This document shows positions 53,316 to 61,576 of a stretch of DNA of 64,000 bases, piece by piece. Positions within the stretch are counted from its first letter, which is position 1. Every line of letters begins with the position of its first letter. The stretch is from contig CBDCFF010000029.1 of NCBI GenBank assembly GCA_965216225.1, forward strand, positions 1 through 64,000, written 5' to 3'. Below the pieces are notes generated by a model. That model made no database searches, had not been told where the DNA came from, and saw only the letters and a program-made list of their open reading frames with translations. The position numbers were made by a program, and so were the translations under genes. Source of the DNA: 3107 sp965216225. Its GTDB lineage: Bacteria; Pseudomonadota; Alphaproteobacteria; Rhodobacterales; Rhodobacteraceae.

Positions 53316-55616
53316 ATGTATGACGGGAACACGACAGGGATGGATGGTGACATGGCACGGAGAGCCGAACCGCAGCACTGCCCGCAGGGCTTCGCGGAGC
53401 AGATCTGGGATATGAAATACCGCCTGAAGGATGCGGAGGGCGGGCCGGTGGACCGGACGGTTGGGGATACCTGGCGGCGGATCGCGCGGGCGCTGGCGGC
53501 GGCGGAGGACGATCCGGCCCGGTGGGAAGGCCGGTTCCACGGGGCGCTGGAGGACTACCGGTTTCTGCCCGCCGGGCGCATCACTGCGGGTGCGGGCACG
53601 GGTCGCGCCGTCACGCTTTTCAACTGTTTCGTCATGGGCGCGATCCCGGACAGCATGACGGGGATCTTCGAAATGCTGAGGGAGGCGGCGCTGACCATGC
53701 AGCAGGGCGGCGGCATCGGCTACGATTTCTCGACCCTGCGCCCGATGGGCGCGCCTGTCGAGGGGGTGGCGGCGGATGCCTCCGGGCCGCTGTCGTTCAT
53801 GGACGTGTGGGATGCGATGTGCCGCACGATCATGTCGGCGGGCAGCCGCCGGGGGGCGATGATGGCGACCATGCGCTGCGATCACCCGGACATCGGGGCG
53901 TTCATCACGGCGAAGCGGGATCCGTCCCGGCTGCGGATGTTCAACCTGTCGGTGCTGGTCACGGACGCCTTCATGGCGGCGGTGAAGGCGGGCGCGTCGT
54001 GGGAGTTGCGCTTTGGCGGGCGCGTCCATGGCACGGTCGCGGCGCGCGATCTGTGGAACCGGATCATGCAGTCCACCCATGACCATGCGGAGCCGGGGGT
54101 GATCTTCATCGACCGGGTGAACGCGATGAACAACCTCGGCTATTGCGAGACGATTGCGGCGACCAACCCGTGCGGCGAGCAGCCGCTGCCGCCTTACGGC
54201 GCGTGCCTGCTGGGGTCTGTCAACCTCGCCCGGCTGGTGGCCCGCCCGTTCGATGACGACGCGGCGCTGGACGGGGACGCCCTGCGGGAACTGGTGGCGA
54301 CGGCGGTGCGGATGCTGGACAACGTGATCGACATCAGCCGCTTTCCGCTGGCGGCGCAGGCGGATGAGGCGCGCGCCAAGCGGCGCATCGGGCTGGGGGT
54401 CACCGGTCTGGCCGACGCGCTGATCATGCTGGGGCTGCGCTATGGCTCGGAAGAGGCGGCGGCGCGCACCGGGGCCTGGATGCGCCTGATCGCCCGTGCG
54501 GCGTATCTGGCCTCCGTCGATCTGGCGAAGGAGAAGGGGGCCTTCCCGCTCTTCGATGCGGATGCGTTCCTGGCCTCCGGCTACATGGCGGGGATGGATG
54601 GCGACGTGCGCGCGGCGGTCGCGGAGCACGGCATCCGCAACGCGCTGCTGACCTCGATCGCGCCCACCGGGACGATCAGCCTTTACGCGGGCAACGTGTC
54701 TTCGGGCATCGAGCCGGTCTTCGCCCCTGCCTACAGGCGCAAGGTGTTGCAGCCCGATGGATCGCGGCGCGAGGAAGAGGTGGTTGATTACGCCGTCGCG
54801 CTGTGGCGGCAGAAGTTCGGCGAGCGGGAATTGCCTGCGCATTTCGTCAGCGCCGGGGATCTGACGCCCGGCGATCATGTGCGGATGCAGGCGGCGGCGC
54901 AGCGCTGGATCGACAGTTCGATCTCCAAGACCATCAACTGCCCGGCGGAGATCGGGTTTGATGCGTTCCGGGATGTCTACATGGCGGCGTGGGACAGCGG
55001 CTGCAAGGGCTGCACGACCTACCGCCCGAATGCTGTTACCGGCTCGGTCCTGTCGGTGTCCGGGGAGGCGGCGGATGCCGGCACGGGCGATGGCGTCACG
55101 GGTCTGACCGATCCCCTCGCCCGACCGGCAGAGGTGGAGGGGCGGACCTGCAAGATCAGATGGCCCGGCAGCGATCACGCCATCTACATCACCGTCAACG
55201 ATCTGGTGGTGGACGGGCGGCGGCGTCCTTTCGAGGTCTTCATCAATTCGAAGAACATGGAGCACTTCGCCTGGACGGTCGGGCTGACGCGGATGATCTC
55301 GGCGGTGTTCCGTCGCGGCGGCGACGTGAGTTTCGTGGTCGAGGAACTGAAGGCGGTGTTCGACCCGCGCGGCGGGGCGTGGATGGAGGGCCGCTACATC
55401 CCGTCGATCCTCGCGGCTATAGGGGGTGTGCTGGAGCGCCACATGATCGCCATCGGTTTCATCGTGGAGCCGGAGGCGGCTGTGGAAGCTGCGCAGGCGG
55501 CAATGACTGTCGGCGCATCGCCGCCTCTCGCGTTCTGCCCGGCCTGCAATCAGCCTGCGCTGATCCGCTCGGAAGGCTGCGAGAAATGTCAGTCCTGCGA
55601 TTACAGCCGCTGCTAG
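53316..55616 (+). CDS. nrdJ: Class II (adenosylcobalamin-dependent) ribonucleotide reductase
   Basis: 766 residues from ATG 53316 (CAGGAGA upstream). It reduces ribonucleotides to deoxyribonucleotides using a B12-derived radical. Visible signatures: FLPAGRITAGAGTGRAVTLFNCFVMG, QQGGGIGYDFSTLRP, the active-site loop ATNPCGEQPLPPYGACLLGSVN with catalytic Cys and Glu, and APTGTISLYAGNVSSGIEP. A zinc-ribbon-like Cys-rich tail (CPACNQPAL ... CEKCQSCDYSRC) is used for re-reduction. The TAG stop is partly formed by the TA target of IS630-2. A plasmid-borne reductase could supply dNTPs during transfer. Confidence 0.93.
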   Translation: MYDGNTTGMDGDMARRAEPQHCPQGFAEQIWDMKYRLKDAEGGPVDRTVGDTWRRIARALAAAEDDPARWEGRFHGALEDYRFLPAGRITAGAGTGRAVTLFNCFVMGAIPDSMTGIFEMLREAALTMQQGGGIGYDFSTLRPMGAPVEGVAADASGPLSFMDVWDAMCRTIMSAGSRRGAMMATMRCDHPDIGAFITAKRDPSRLRMFNLSVLVTDAFMAAVKAGASWELRFGGRVHGTVAARDLWNRIMQSTHDHAEPGVIFIDRVNAMNNLGYCETIAATNPCGEQPLPPYGACLLGSVNLARLVARPFDDDAALDGDALRELVATAVRMLDNVIDISRFPLAAQADEARAKRRIGLGVTGLADALIMLGLRYGSEEAAARTGAWMRLIARAAYLASVDLAKEKGAFPLFDADAFLASGYMAGMDGDVRAAVAEHGIRNALLTSIAPTGTISLYAGNVSSGIEPVFAPAYRRKVLQPDGSRREEEVVDYAVALWRQKFGERELPAHFVSAGDLTPGDHVRMQAAAQRWIDSSISKTINCPAEIGFDAFRDVYMAAWDSGCKGCTTYRPNAVTGSVLSVSGEAADAGTGDGVTGLTDPLARPAEVEGRTCKIRWPGSDHAIYITVNDLVVDGRRRPFEVFINSKNMEHFAWTVGLTRMISAVFRRGGDVSFVVEELKAVFDPRGGAWMEGRYIPSILAAIGGVLERHMIAIGFIVEPEAAVEAAQAAMTVGASPPLAFCPACNQPALIRSEGCEKCQSCDYSRC

Positions 55617-56661
55617 AGCGGTTCATCATTTGTTTGAATCTCGGGATTCCGTTTTTCGTTGAATTGTGATTCAAACTGCGTGCCGGGACTGGAGGCCGGC
55701 ATGCATGGTAAAACCCTATTCGAATGATCTTCGGGAGCGTGCAGTAGCAGCTGTTGTTTCCGGCGAGACGGCACGTGTTGTGGCTGCCCGTTTCTCGGTG
55801 GCTGTTTCTTCGGTGATCAAGTGGCGCCAGCGATATCGCGAGACTGGCAGCGTGGCGCCTGGCAAGATGGGTGGCCACCGCAGGATTATCCTTGAACCCC
55901 ACCGTGATTTTATCCTGGAGCAGATCAACCGCACGCCGCACCTGACGCTGCATGGTCTGAAAGACATGCTGGCGAAGCGGGGCGTCAAGGTGTCCCACAA
56001 TGCGGTCTGGCACTTCATGCGCCGCGAGGGGCTGAGCTTCAAAAAAAAACACTGCTCGCCCTTGAGCGGGCCCGAGCCGATGTGGCCCGCCGGCGAAAGC
56101 GCTGGAAGGGGGTCATGCGTCAACTCGATCCGCGCAAGCTGGTCTTCATTGATGAAACCTGGATCAAGACCAACATGGCTCCGCTGCGCGGCTGGGGACC
56201 AAAAGGCAAACGCCTGCACGGCTTTGCGCCCCATGGCCACTGGAACACCATGACGTTCATTGCTGCCTTGCGCTGCGATCAATTGACGGCGCCCTGTGTC
56301 TTTGACGGCCCGATCAACGGGCAGTCCTTCCGTGCCTATATCGATCAACTGCTTGTCCCTGCACTGAAGCCCGGCGATATCGTCATCATGGACAACCTCG
56401 GCTGCCATAAATCGAAAGCCGTGCGCGATGCCATCAAGGCGGCAGGCGCGCGGGTGTGGTTCCTGCCACCATACTCGCCAGACCTGAACCCGATCGAGCA
56501 GACATTCGCCAAGATCAAACACTGGATGCGGATGGCTCGGAAACGAACCAGTGAAGAGGCCTGGCGATACGTTGGACGCCTCGTCGGATCAATCACACAA
56601 CAGGAATGCCAAAACTACCTCGAAAACACAGGCTATGCTTCAGTCAAAATGTGAAGGACTC
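55616..56661 (+). mobile_element. IS630-family element, copy 2
   Basis: Bounded by TA at 55614-55615 and 56662-56663. The ends are GAGCGGTTCATCATTTGTTTG and the imperfect complement GAGTCCTTCACATTTTGAC. It sits directly at the stop codon of the ribonucleotide reductase gene without damaging it. A different lineage from IS630-1. Confidence 0.88.
55705..56654 (+). CDS. IS630-family transposase with A-run frameshift
   Basis: ATG 55705 (MVKPYSNDLRERAVAAVVSG) with helix-turn-helix region to EGLSFKKKH. The downstream frame ends at 56654 and holds LVFIDETWIKTNM (Asp), IVIMDNLGCHKSKAV (Asp) and PDLNPIEQTFAKIK (Glu). The two frames meet at a run of nine A residues near 56041-56049, where programmed slippage is usual in this IS630 group. 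All catalytic residues are present. Confidence 0.88.
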
Positions 56662-56725
56662 TAGCGGCCCGGGTCGCCGGTCACGGCAGGGGCGTTTTGA
56701 TAATGGCCGGCACAGGAGCGTGAGG

Positions 56726-57330
56726 ATGGACGGCGATACGGAAATGATGATGTGGAAGACCGAGCGGTGGATCGGCGAGCACGGGCATTGCGCGCTTGCG
56801 CTCGCCGAAAAGGCGGGCGTGGTCGAGATGTACCTGAAGCTCGGGGAGCGCAAGCTGATCGGGGTAAGCATTGCCGAAGCGGCGTTTCTGCTGGACGCGC
56901 TTCCCGGAGCGCTGGCTGCGGCGGATCGGCGGATGGAAGAGCGGGCGGCGTTTGATCCCTTTGCCGATATTTGCGGCCCGGTTTCGGTCCCGCCGCCGGT
57001 GTCTGTCCCGGCCACGTCGGGAGCGCCCGGAGCGGTTGCGCGTCCAGCCCCCCGGCCGCGGCGTCAGGGCGCGCCGTGGACGCCGACAGAGGAAGCCCGG
57101 CTTCTGGCGCTTCATGCAGACGAAATGCCGCGTGACGCGATCGCGAACGAACTGGGCCGCAGTGTGCGCGCCATCGACAGGCGCCTGGAACGCCTCGGCG
57201 CCGCAGCCCCCGGAGAGCGCTTCCCGCCAGGCGGCCGGGTATGTGAATCCCGCCGCCTGACCTGCCGGGGGCGCGAATGCTCCAGCGACGGCAGGCTGTG
57301 GCGGGAGGCGGGTTCCGGTTCGGTCACGGT
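56726..57330 (+). CDS. SANT/Myb-like helix-turn-helix protein, 3' end uncertain
   Basis: ATG 56726 (MDGDTEMMMWKTERWIGEHGH). N-terminal alpha-beta region of about 70 residues (CALALAEKAGVVEMYLKLGERKLIGVSIAEAAFLL), a Pro-rich linker, then a Myb/SANT-type DNA-binding helix set (WTPTEEARLLALHADEMPRDAIANELGRSVRAIDRRLERLG) near residues 112-152. No stop follows. The frame stays open through the 522-bp repeat and into the DUF2493 gene at 57872. I end it provisionally where the repeat begins. The native stop was probably lost when the repeat arrived. Confidence 0.65.
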
Positions 57331-57852
57331 CGCGCAAGCGCGCCCCGGGCATGGCCCCCGCAGGGGCCATTCGGGCTGTCTGTCCCGATGTCGCCATCAC
57401 CGTCAGGCACGGATCGAACCCCGGTGCTTGCGGGCCGGGGCGCGACAAGCCCCGGCCGTGTCCGGCCCTTCCGGCGGCGCCGGACTGCGCTTCGGGCTCC
57501 CGTCCGCCGGGGCGTCCGGGCAGCCGCTCCGCTCCATCCGTCTCCGGCGGGCGGTCCGGCCCCGTCCGTGGCTTGTCGCGCCGCCCCTGCGCTGGAGGCA
57601 CACACACACGATTGGCAGCATAACTTCCAGTTGGGCACCCGAATCATTCCGCGTCAAGGATCGCAAAAATTTGCGGCGCCCCCGGCGCCTGTGTCCCCGG
57701 TGTCCCCGGTGTCCCCGTATTCACCCTCGGCGCCGTTTCCGGCGTCGCACCCGGCAAATTCCTGCGCCCGGCAAGCCGGCGGCTTCGCCGTCCCTGACCC
57801 GAAAGGATTCGAATGCCGACGGGGGGAAGCTGCCGCAATGGTGCGTGTGGCG
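57331..57852 (+). repeat. 0.5-kb direct repeat, copy 1, upstream of the DUF2493 gene
   Basis: 522 bp almost identical to 59954-60468. It begins CGCGCAAGCGCGCCCCGGG, carries CA5 (CACACACACA) and a near-palindrome CGCAAAAATTTGCG in an AT-rich patch, then (GTGTCCCCG)3, and ends GGTGCGTGTGGCG. It ends 19 bp before the ATG at 57872. Copy 2 lacks one 12-bp unit of the GTGTCCCCG run and has a block substitution near the middle. Confidence 0.9.
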
Positions 57853-57871
57853 ACAACCACGGAGACCCCCC

Positions 57872-58771
57872 ATGGCTTACGATGTTTATGAGACAATCGC
57901 CCTTTACGGGCTGTCCGAGACCGCCGACGATCTGCCGATCCCGGATGACGACACCCTGCGCGACCGGATCGTGCGCGAGACCTTCGAGACGCTGATCGGC
58001 GGGCTGGCCCGGAGCGGACTGCATCACGAGGCCGAGCCGCTGGCGCACGGGCTGGCGACGCTGCTTCACCGCCGCCAGGTGACGACGGAACAGGGGTTCG
58101 ACCGGATGCGCGACAAGCTGGCCGGGCTGCTCCGGGCCGCCGACGGTTCGGAAGTGATCGAGATGCAGATCGAAGAGACGCAGCGTCAGGCCGAGCACCT
58201 GTCGGAACGCGGCGCCGCGCTCCTGCTGATGGCCGAGACGGCTGCGCAGTGCTACGAGCAGGAAACCGGGCAGGCGTATCTTCCGCCGAGCGGTGGCCGG
58301 ACGAGCCGGCTGGCGCATCTGACGGGTGCGGTGTTCGAGGCGCAGGGCTGGCTGGACGCGCACGAGCGCGCGCAGGCGGAGCGGTTCCGCATCGAGGGCA
58401 TTCCTGTCGCGGTGGCGGGGGATCGGGACTGGCAGGATCACGAGCGGGTCTGGGAGATACTGGACCGGACGCGGGCGCGGTTCCGGGAGGGACGCGGCGA
58501 AGAGATGATCCTGTGTCACAAGGGCGACCGCAAGGGCGTGGATGCGATAGCCGCAGCCTGGGCGCGGCGGCGCGAGGTTGCGCAGGTTCTGTTCCGTCCG
58601 AACTGGTCGGCGTTCGGCAAGGCCGCCGGGTTCCGGGCCATCGACCAGATGTTCGAAATGCCGAAGCCGCTGGCGGGCGTGGTGATCTTCGGAACGACGG
58701 GGATTGCGCTCAATCTGGCGGACAAGGCCGAGGCGCGCGGTATCCGTGCTCTGCGGGTGCGCAAGCAATGA
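57872..58771 (+). CDS. DUF2493 (SLOG/DprA-like nucleotide-binding) protein
   Basis: 299 residues from ATG 57872 (MAYDVYETIALYGLSE). The N-terminal helical half is typical of plasmid members (FDRMRDKLAGLLRAADGSEVIEMQIEETQRQAEHL). The C-terminal Rossmann-like SLOG domain has VAVAGDRDWQDHERVWEILDR, ILCHKGDRKGVDAIAAAWARRR and VVIFGTTGIALNLADKAEARGI. The usual AG-x-x-RN loop reads AGFRAIDQM, so the canonical Asn is changed. SLOG proteins bind nucleotide-type ligands; a DNA-processing or signalling role is guessed only. In frame with the gene before it. Confidence 0.85.
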   Translation: MAYDVYETIALYGLSETADDLPIPDDDTLRDRIVRETFETLIGGLARSGLHHEAEPLAHGLATLLHRRQVTTEQGFDRMRDKLAGLLRAADGSEVIEMQIEETQRQAEHLSERGAALLLMAETAAQCYEQETGQAYLPPSGGRTSRLAHLTGAVFEAQGWLDAHERAQAERFRIEGIPVAVAGDRDWQDHERVWEILDRTRARFREGRGEEMILCHKGDRKGVDAIAAAWARRREVAQVLFRPNWSAFGKAAGFRAIDQMFEMPKPLAGVVIFGTTGIALNLADKAEARGIRALRVRKQ

Positions 58772-59353
58772 TGAAAATGCGGCTCCTTCGCGGGGGCCGC
58801 ATCGCCGCCTGACCTGAAGGACGTGCCGGGCGCACGGGCGCACTGGCGCGGGAGCGCGAATGCGCCATCGACAAGTGCCTGGAACTGCCCGGCGCCCGCA
58901 GGGCGGCCCATGGCCACCCCTGTCGTCACCCCCCTTTCCGGCGCCCGCCGCTGTCGTCCCTGGCGCCGGGCCGGAAGGCGACCGTCTCCGCGACGCCGAC
59001 GGGGTGCGGCATCCGGCGCTGTGCCGCCGACCCGCGCCCCGCCCCGCTTGTGGTTCCCGAACAGAGGCCCCCCTGTGGCGTGCGCCAACGGGGAACGCCG
59101 CCGTTGCGGTCCCGGACGATCCCGCAGGGGATGGGGCGCGTGTGGCCGGGCCGTGTTCTCCTCTGTGCCGTCGTTTTCGGATCGTCTGCCTGTCCGATCC
59201 GGTCCCGCGGGCCGGGGCCATGCCCCTTCCAGCAGAATTTTCCCCTGGGCTGCAAGCAGCCCATTCCTCGCGAGGCAAAATTCGGCTGGACCCGCGTGCC
59301 CGGATCGGACCGTTGCCGCTCTGTCGAAAACGCCATCACAGAGGAGAATTGCA
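58772..59353. other. 582-bp GC-rich intergenic region
   Basis: No gene is credible; the long open frames on both strands are GC artefacts. It holds a hairpin ATGCGGC/GCCGCAT just after the DUF2493 stop (58777-58802). A stretch at 58849-58905 resembles the end of the SANT gene (GCGCCATCGACAAGTGCCTGG against GCGCCATCGACAGGCGCCTGG), so it is probably a decayed duplicate. A hairpin GGGCTGC-AA-GCAGCCC lies at 59247-59262. Confidence 0.5.
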
Positions 59354-59569
59354 ATGGCACACTTCACAATCACCATCCCCGTCGAGATCAAGGACCGCAA
59401 CGGCGGCGATCCCCGCACCGCCTATCGCCGGGTGGGCGCGCTGTTCGAGAACCACAAGCGGGACACCGGCGAGGTCTACTACACGATCCGGCTGGACTTC
59501 CCCGTGGGCGCCACGGAGATGATCGCCTTCCAGCCGAAGCCCGAAGACGACGGCGAAGAGGCCGGGTAA
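59354..59569 (+). CDS. Small conserved-looking protein, 71 residues
   Basis: ATG 59354 with GAGGAG upstream (MAHFTITIPVEIKDRNGGD). Predicted beta-rich (FTITIPVEIKD, YYTIRLDFPVG) with an acidic tail (KPEDDGEEAG). No family recognised. Codon use and the good ribosome binding site support it. Followed by a string of hairpins. Confidence 0.65.
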   Translation: MAHFTITIPVEIKDRNGGDPRTAYRRVGALFENHKRDTGEVYYTIRLDFPVGATEMIAFQPKPEDDGEEAG

Positions 59570-59586
59570 GGAAGGAGGTGACGACA

Positions 59587-59664
59587 GGGGCGGCCATGAG
59601 CCGCCCCGACCGTTCCGGCGAACGGTGCGGGGGCGCGAATGCGCCCGGCCGCTCCTCGGAGCGG
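59587..59664 (+). ncRNA. String of four hairpins (structured RNA candidate, copy 1)
   Basis: Consecutive perfect stems: GGGGCGGC/GCCGCCCC (59587-59607), CCGTTC-CGGC-GAACGG (59610-59625), GGGCGC-GAAT-GCGCCC (59631-59646) and CCGCTCC-TC-GGAGCGG (59649-59664). The first three recur in the same order at 60724-60788 with different loops. It lies 17 bp after the 71-residue gene. Could be a 3'-UTR element, a processed small RNA or a structured leader. Confidence 0.55.
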
Positions 59665-59953
59665 CGTTTGCGACGGCAGGCGACGACGGCAGGCGACGGC
59701 GGAACCCGCCTCCCTGGCGACACGAGCTTGCGGCCGCTCACTGCGTTCGCGACACGATGCCCGGGGGGACGCCAGCGGCACCACGGACCCCCATCCGGGC
59801 CTTGCGGCCTGGGGATTGCAGGCAATCCCCTTACGCTCCCGGTGGTCGCCCTGCTGGCCGGCAAGCCGGCGGCGACTACGGGCAGTCTCGGCGTCGGGGC
59901 TGACTGTAGCAGCCCCTGCGAAGAGTGGCGCGTTGCGCCACAAGTTTACCAGG
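59665..59953. other. GC-rich non-coding stretch before repeat copy 2
   Basis: About 290 bp with no gene. Several short hairpins and a tandem GACGGCAGGCGAC duplication (59682-59700) are seen. Reading frames here are GC artefacts. Confidence 0.4.
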
Positions 59954-60468
59954 CGCGCAAGCGCGCCCCGGGCATGGCCCCCGCAGGGGCCATTCGGGCT
60001 GTCTGTCCCGATGTCGCCATCACCGTCAGGCACGGATCGAACCCCGGTGCTTGCGGGCCGGGGCGGACGCGGCCCCGGCCGTGTCCGGCCCTTCCGGCGG
60101 CGCCGGACTGCGCTTCGGGCTCCCGTCCGCCGGGGCGTCCGGGCAGCCGCTCCGCTCCATCCGTCTCCGGCGGGCGGTCCGGCCCCGTCCGTGGCTTGTC
60201 GCGCCGCCCCTGCGCTGGAGGCACACACACACGATTGGCAGCATAACTTCCAGTTGGGCACCCGAATCATTCCGCGTCAAGGATCGCAAAAATTTGCGGC
60301 GCCCCCGGCGCCCGTGTCCACGGTGTCCCCGTATTCACCCTGAGCACCGTTTCCGGCGTCGCGCCCGGCAAATTCCTGCGCCCGGCAAGCCGGCGGCTTC
60401 GCCGTCCCTGACCCGAAAAGATTCGGATGCCGACACAGGGGGAAGCTGCCGCAATGGTGCGTGTGGCG
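59954..60468 (+). repeat. 0.5-kb direct repeat, copy 2, upstream of the 72-residue gene
   Basis: 515 bp, nearly identical to 57331-57852 (2,623 bp to the left). It ends 22 bp before the ATG at 60491, the same placement as copy 1 relative to its gene. It contains the AT-rich CGCAAAAATTTGCG patch. The conserved position suggests a mobile promoter/leader module. Confidence 0.9.
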
Positions 60469-60490
60469 GGAACGAGAGAGAGGACATGAC

Positions 60491-60709
60491 ATGACCGGCA
60501 TCACCTTCGAACGGGAGAGCCCCGAGGAATCGCGCATCTATTGCGATTGGAAATACGTCGGCGATGTCTATCGCCAGGAAGACATCCGGAACCCGGGGTC
60601 ACATCATTACATCGTGCGTCTGGAGAGTGACGGGCTCAAGCCTCACCGCATTCGCGACCGGTCGCACATTCGCAAGGAGATCGAGCGCCTCGTCAGGGAG
60701 CTTCCATGA
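60491..60709 (+). CDS. Small protein, 72 residues
   Basis: ATG 60491 (MTGITFERESPEESRIYCDWKYVGDVYRQED), with GAGAGAGGACATG upstream. Mixed alpha-beta, ending in a basic helix (IRDRSHIRKEIERLVRELP). No family recognised. Its promoter is presumably inside repeat copy 2. Confidence 0.65.
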   Translation: MTGITFERESPEESRIYCDWKYVGDVYRQEDIRNPGSHHYIVRLESDGLKPHRIRDRSHIRKEIERLVRELP

Positions 60710-60723
60710 AGAGGATGAGAACA

Positions 60724-60788
60724 GGGGCGGTCCCGCGCCGCCCCGCCCGTTCGGAAGAACGGCACTGGAACAGGGGCGCGAATGCGCC
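60724..60788 (+). ncRNA. String of three hairpins (structured RNA candidate, copy 2)
   Basis: GGGGCGG/CCGCCCC (60724-60744), CCGTTC-GGAA-GAACGG (60747-60762, GNRA-type loop) and GGCGC-GAAT-GCGCC (60775-60788). Same order as at 59587 with changed loops and a longer third spacer. It ends 23 bp before the next ATG. Confidence 0.55.
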
Positions 60789-60811
60789 TATGATGAGAGA
60801 AAGGACACGAG

Positions 60812-61273
60812 ATGGCACACGCACTCAGGATAGATACGCTGCAACTGGCGGAAGACCTCGAAGCGGCAAAGGGCGATCCGAGGAAAACGGCCCGCGTCAT
60901 CGGCGGCGCCATCGGGAGCATTGATATTTCCGATCTGGCGACCAGGGCGGACATTACCGGGGTGAAGACGGACATTGCCGGGGTGAAGACAGTCCTCAAG
61001 GGCGACATCAAGACGCTTGAGACCAGGATGGAAGCGCTGGCGACCAAAGAAGACATGGCCAAGGTCAGGACGGAACTCAAGGGCGAGGTCGCCGAGGTCA
61101 GGACGGACATTGCCGAGGTCAGGACGGAGATTGCCGAGGTCAGGACGGAGATTGCCGAGGTCAGGACGGAGATTGCGCAATCGACCAATCGTGCGATCTA
61201 CACGCTTGGTGGTCTTGTGACGGTTCTGTTCGTTCTGGACCGGATCATTCCGCTGTTCGGGATCGCCAACTAG
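60812..61273 (+). CDS. Coiled-coil membrane-anchored protein with heptad repeats (DUF1640-like)
   Basis: 153 residues from ATG 60812 (AGAGAAAGGA upstream). Helical N-terminus (MAHALRIDTLQLAEDLEAAKGD). A coiled coil from about residue 40 to 125 is built of seven-residue units, with four near-identical copies of AEVRTEI encoded by 21-bp direct repeats. One C-terminal membrane helix (IYTLGGLVTVLFVLDRIIPLFGI). The layout resembles DUF1640/CCDC90-type proteins. Function unknown. Followed by a strong terminator. Confidence 0.8.
   Translation: MAHALRIDTLQLAEDLEAAKGDPRKTARVIGGAIGSIDISDLATRADITGVKTDIAGVKTVLKGDIKTLETRMEALATKEDMAKVRTELKGEVAEVRTDIAEVRTEIAEVRTEIAEVRTEIAQSTNRAIYTLGGLVTVLFVLDRIIPLFGIAN
61086..61172 (+). 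repeat. 21-bp tandem coding repeats
   Basis: Four copies of GCCGAGGTCAGGACGGAGATT (one with GACATT), each encoding one heptad. Expansion or contraction would change coiled-coil length without a frameshift. Confidence 0.85.
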
Positions 61274-61300
61274 GCGGGTTCCGGCCAGAGGCAACATCAA

Positions 61301-61327
61301 CGCCGTCCTTCGGGGCGGCGTTTTTTT
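61301..61327 (+). terminator. Rho-independent terminator after the coiled-coil gene
   Basis: Stem CGCCGTCC-TTCG-GGGCGGCG followed by seven T residues. It ends the plus-strand run and also lies just beyond the convergent minus-strand small gene. Confidence 0.85.
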
Positions 61328-61336
61328 GTGTGGTGT

Positions 61337-61576
61337 TCAGAGCCGTCCAGGCCCGGTGCAATGCCGGTTGTGTTCTTCGAGGAGCGTCGCGACATCGAGG
61401 CGCTTCCGCTTTGCTGTTGCGATGAGGCGAAGCATGGCGCGCAGTTCCTGTGTGTCCATGGTGTTGAGCCAGTGGAGATCGTTGCTGCTGATGCGTGCGC
61501 TCAGCCTCTGCATCATCGGCAGGTGTCCTTCGCTGATCGCACGCGATGGTTTCGATTGCGGGCGGGCGGCTGACAT
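61337..61576 (-). CDS. Small helical protein, 79 residues
   Basis: ATG 61576 (MSAARPQSKPSRAISEGHLP), with CAGGAG 8 bp upstream. Amphipathic helices (SSNDLHWLNTMDTQELRAMLRLIATAKRKRLDVATLLEEHN). No family recognised. Opposite in direction to its neighbours, sharing the terminator region with the coiled-coil gene. Confidence 0.55.
   Translation of the reverse strand: MSAARPQSKPSRAISEGHLPMMQRLSARISSNDLHWLNTMDTQELRAMLRLIATAKRKRLDVATLLEEHNRHCTGPGRL

Noticed and set aside
53292..55442. 716-residue minus-strand open frame opposite the ribonucleotide reductase
   Set aside because: Shadow of the reductase gene; composition (Arg, His, Pro) is typical of antisense frames in GC-rich genes.
57644..59278. 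544-residue minus-strand open frame across the DUF2493 gene
   Set aside because: Antisense shadow with low-complexity sequence, crossing intergenic repeats.
61086..61172. Short tandem repeats that could be taken for a CRISPR array
   Set aside because: The repeats are adjacent without spacers and encode heptads of a coiled coil. No direct repeat-spacer array was seen anywhere in the window, including next to the cas genes.
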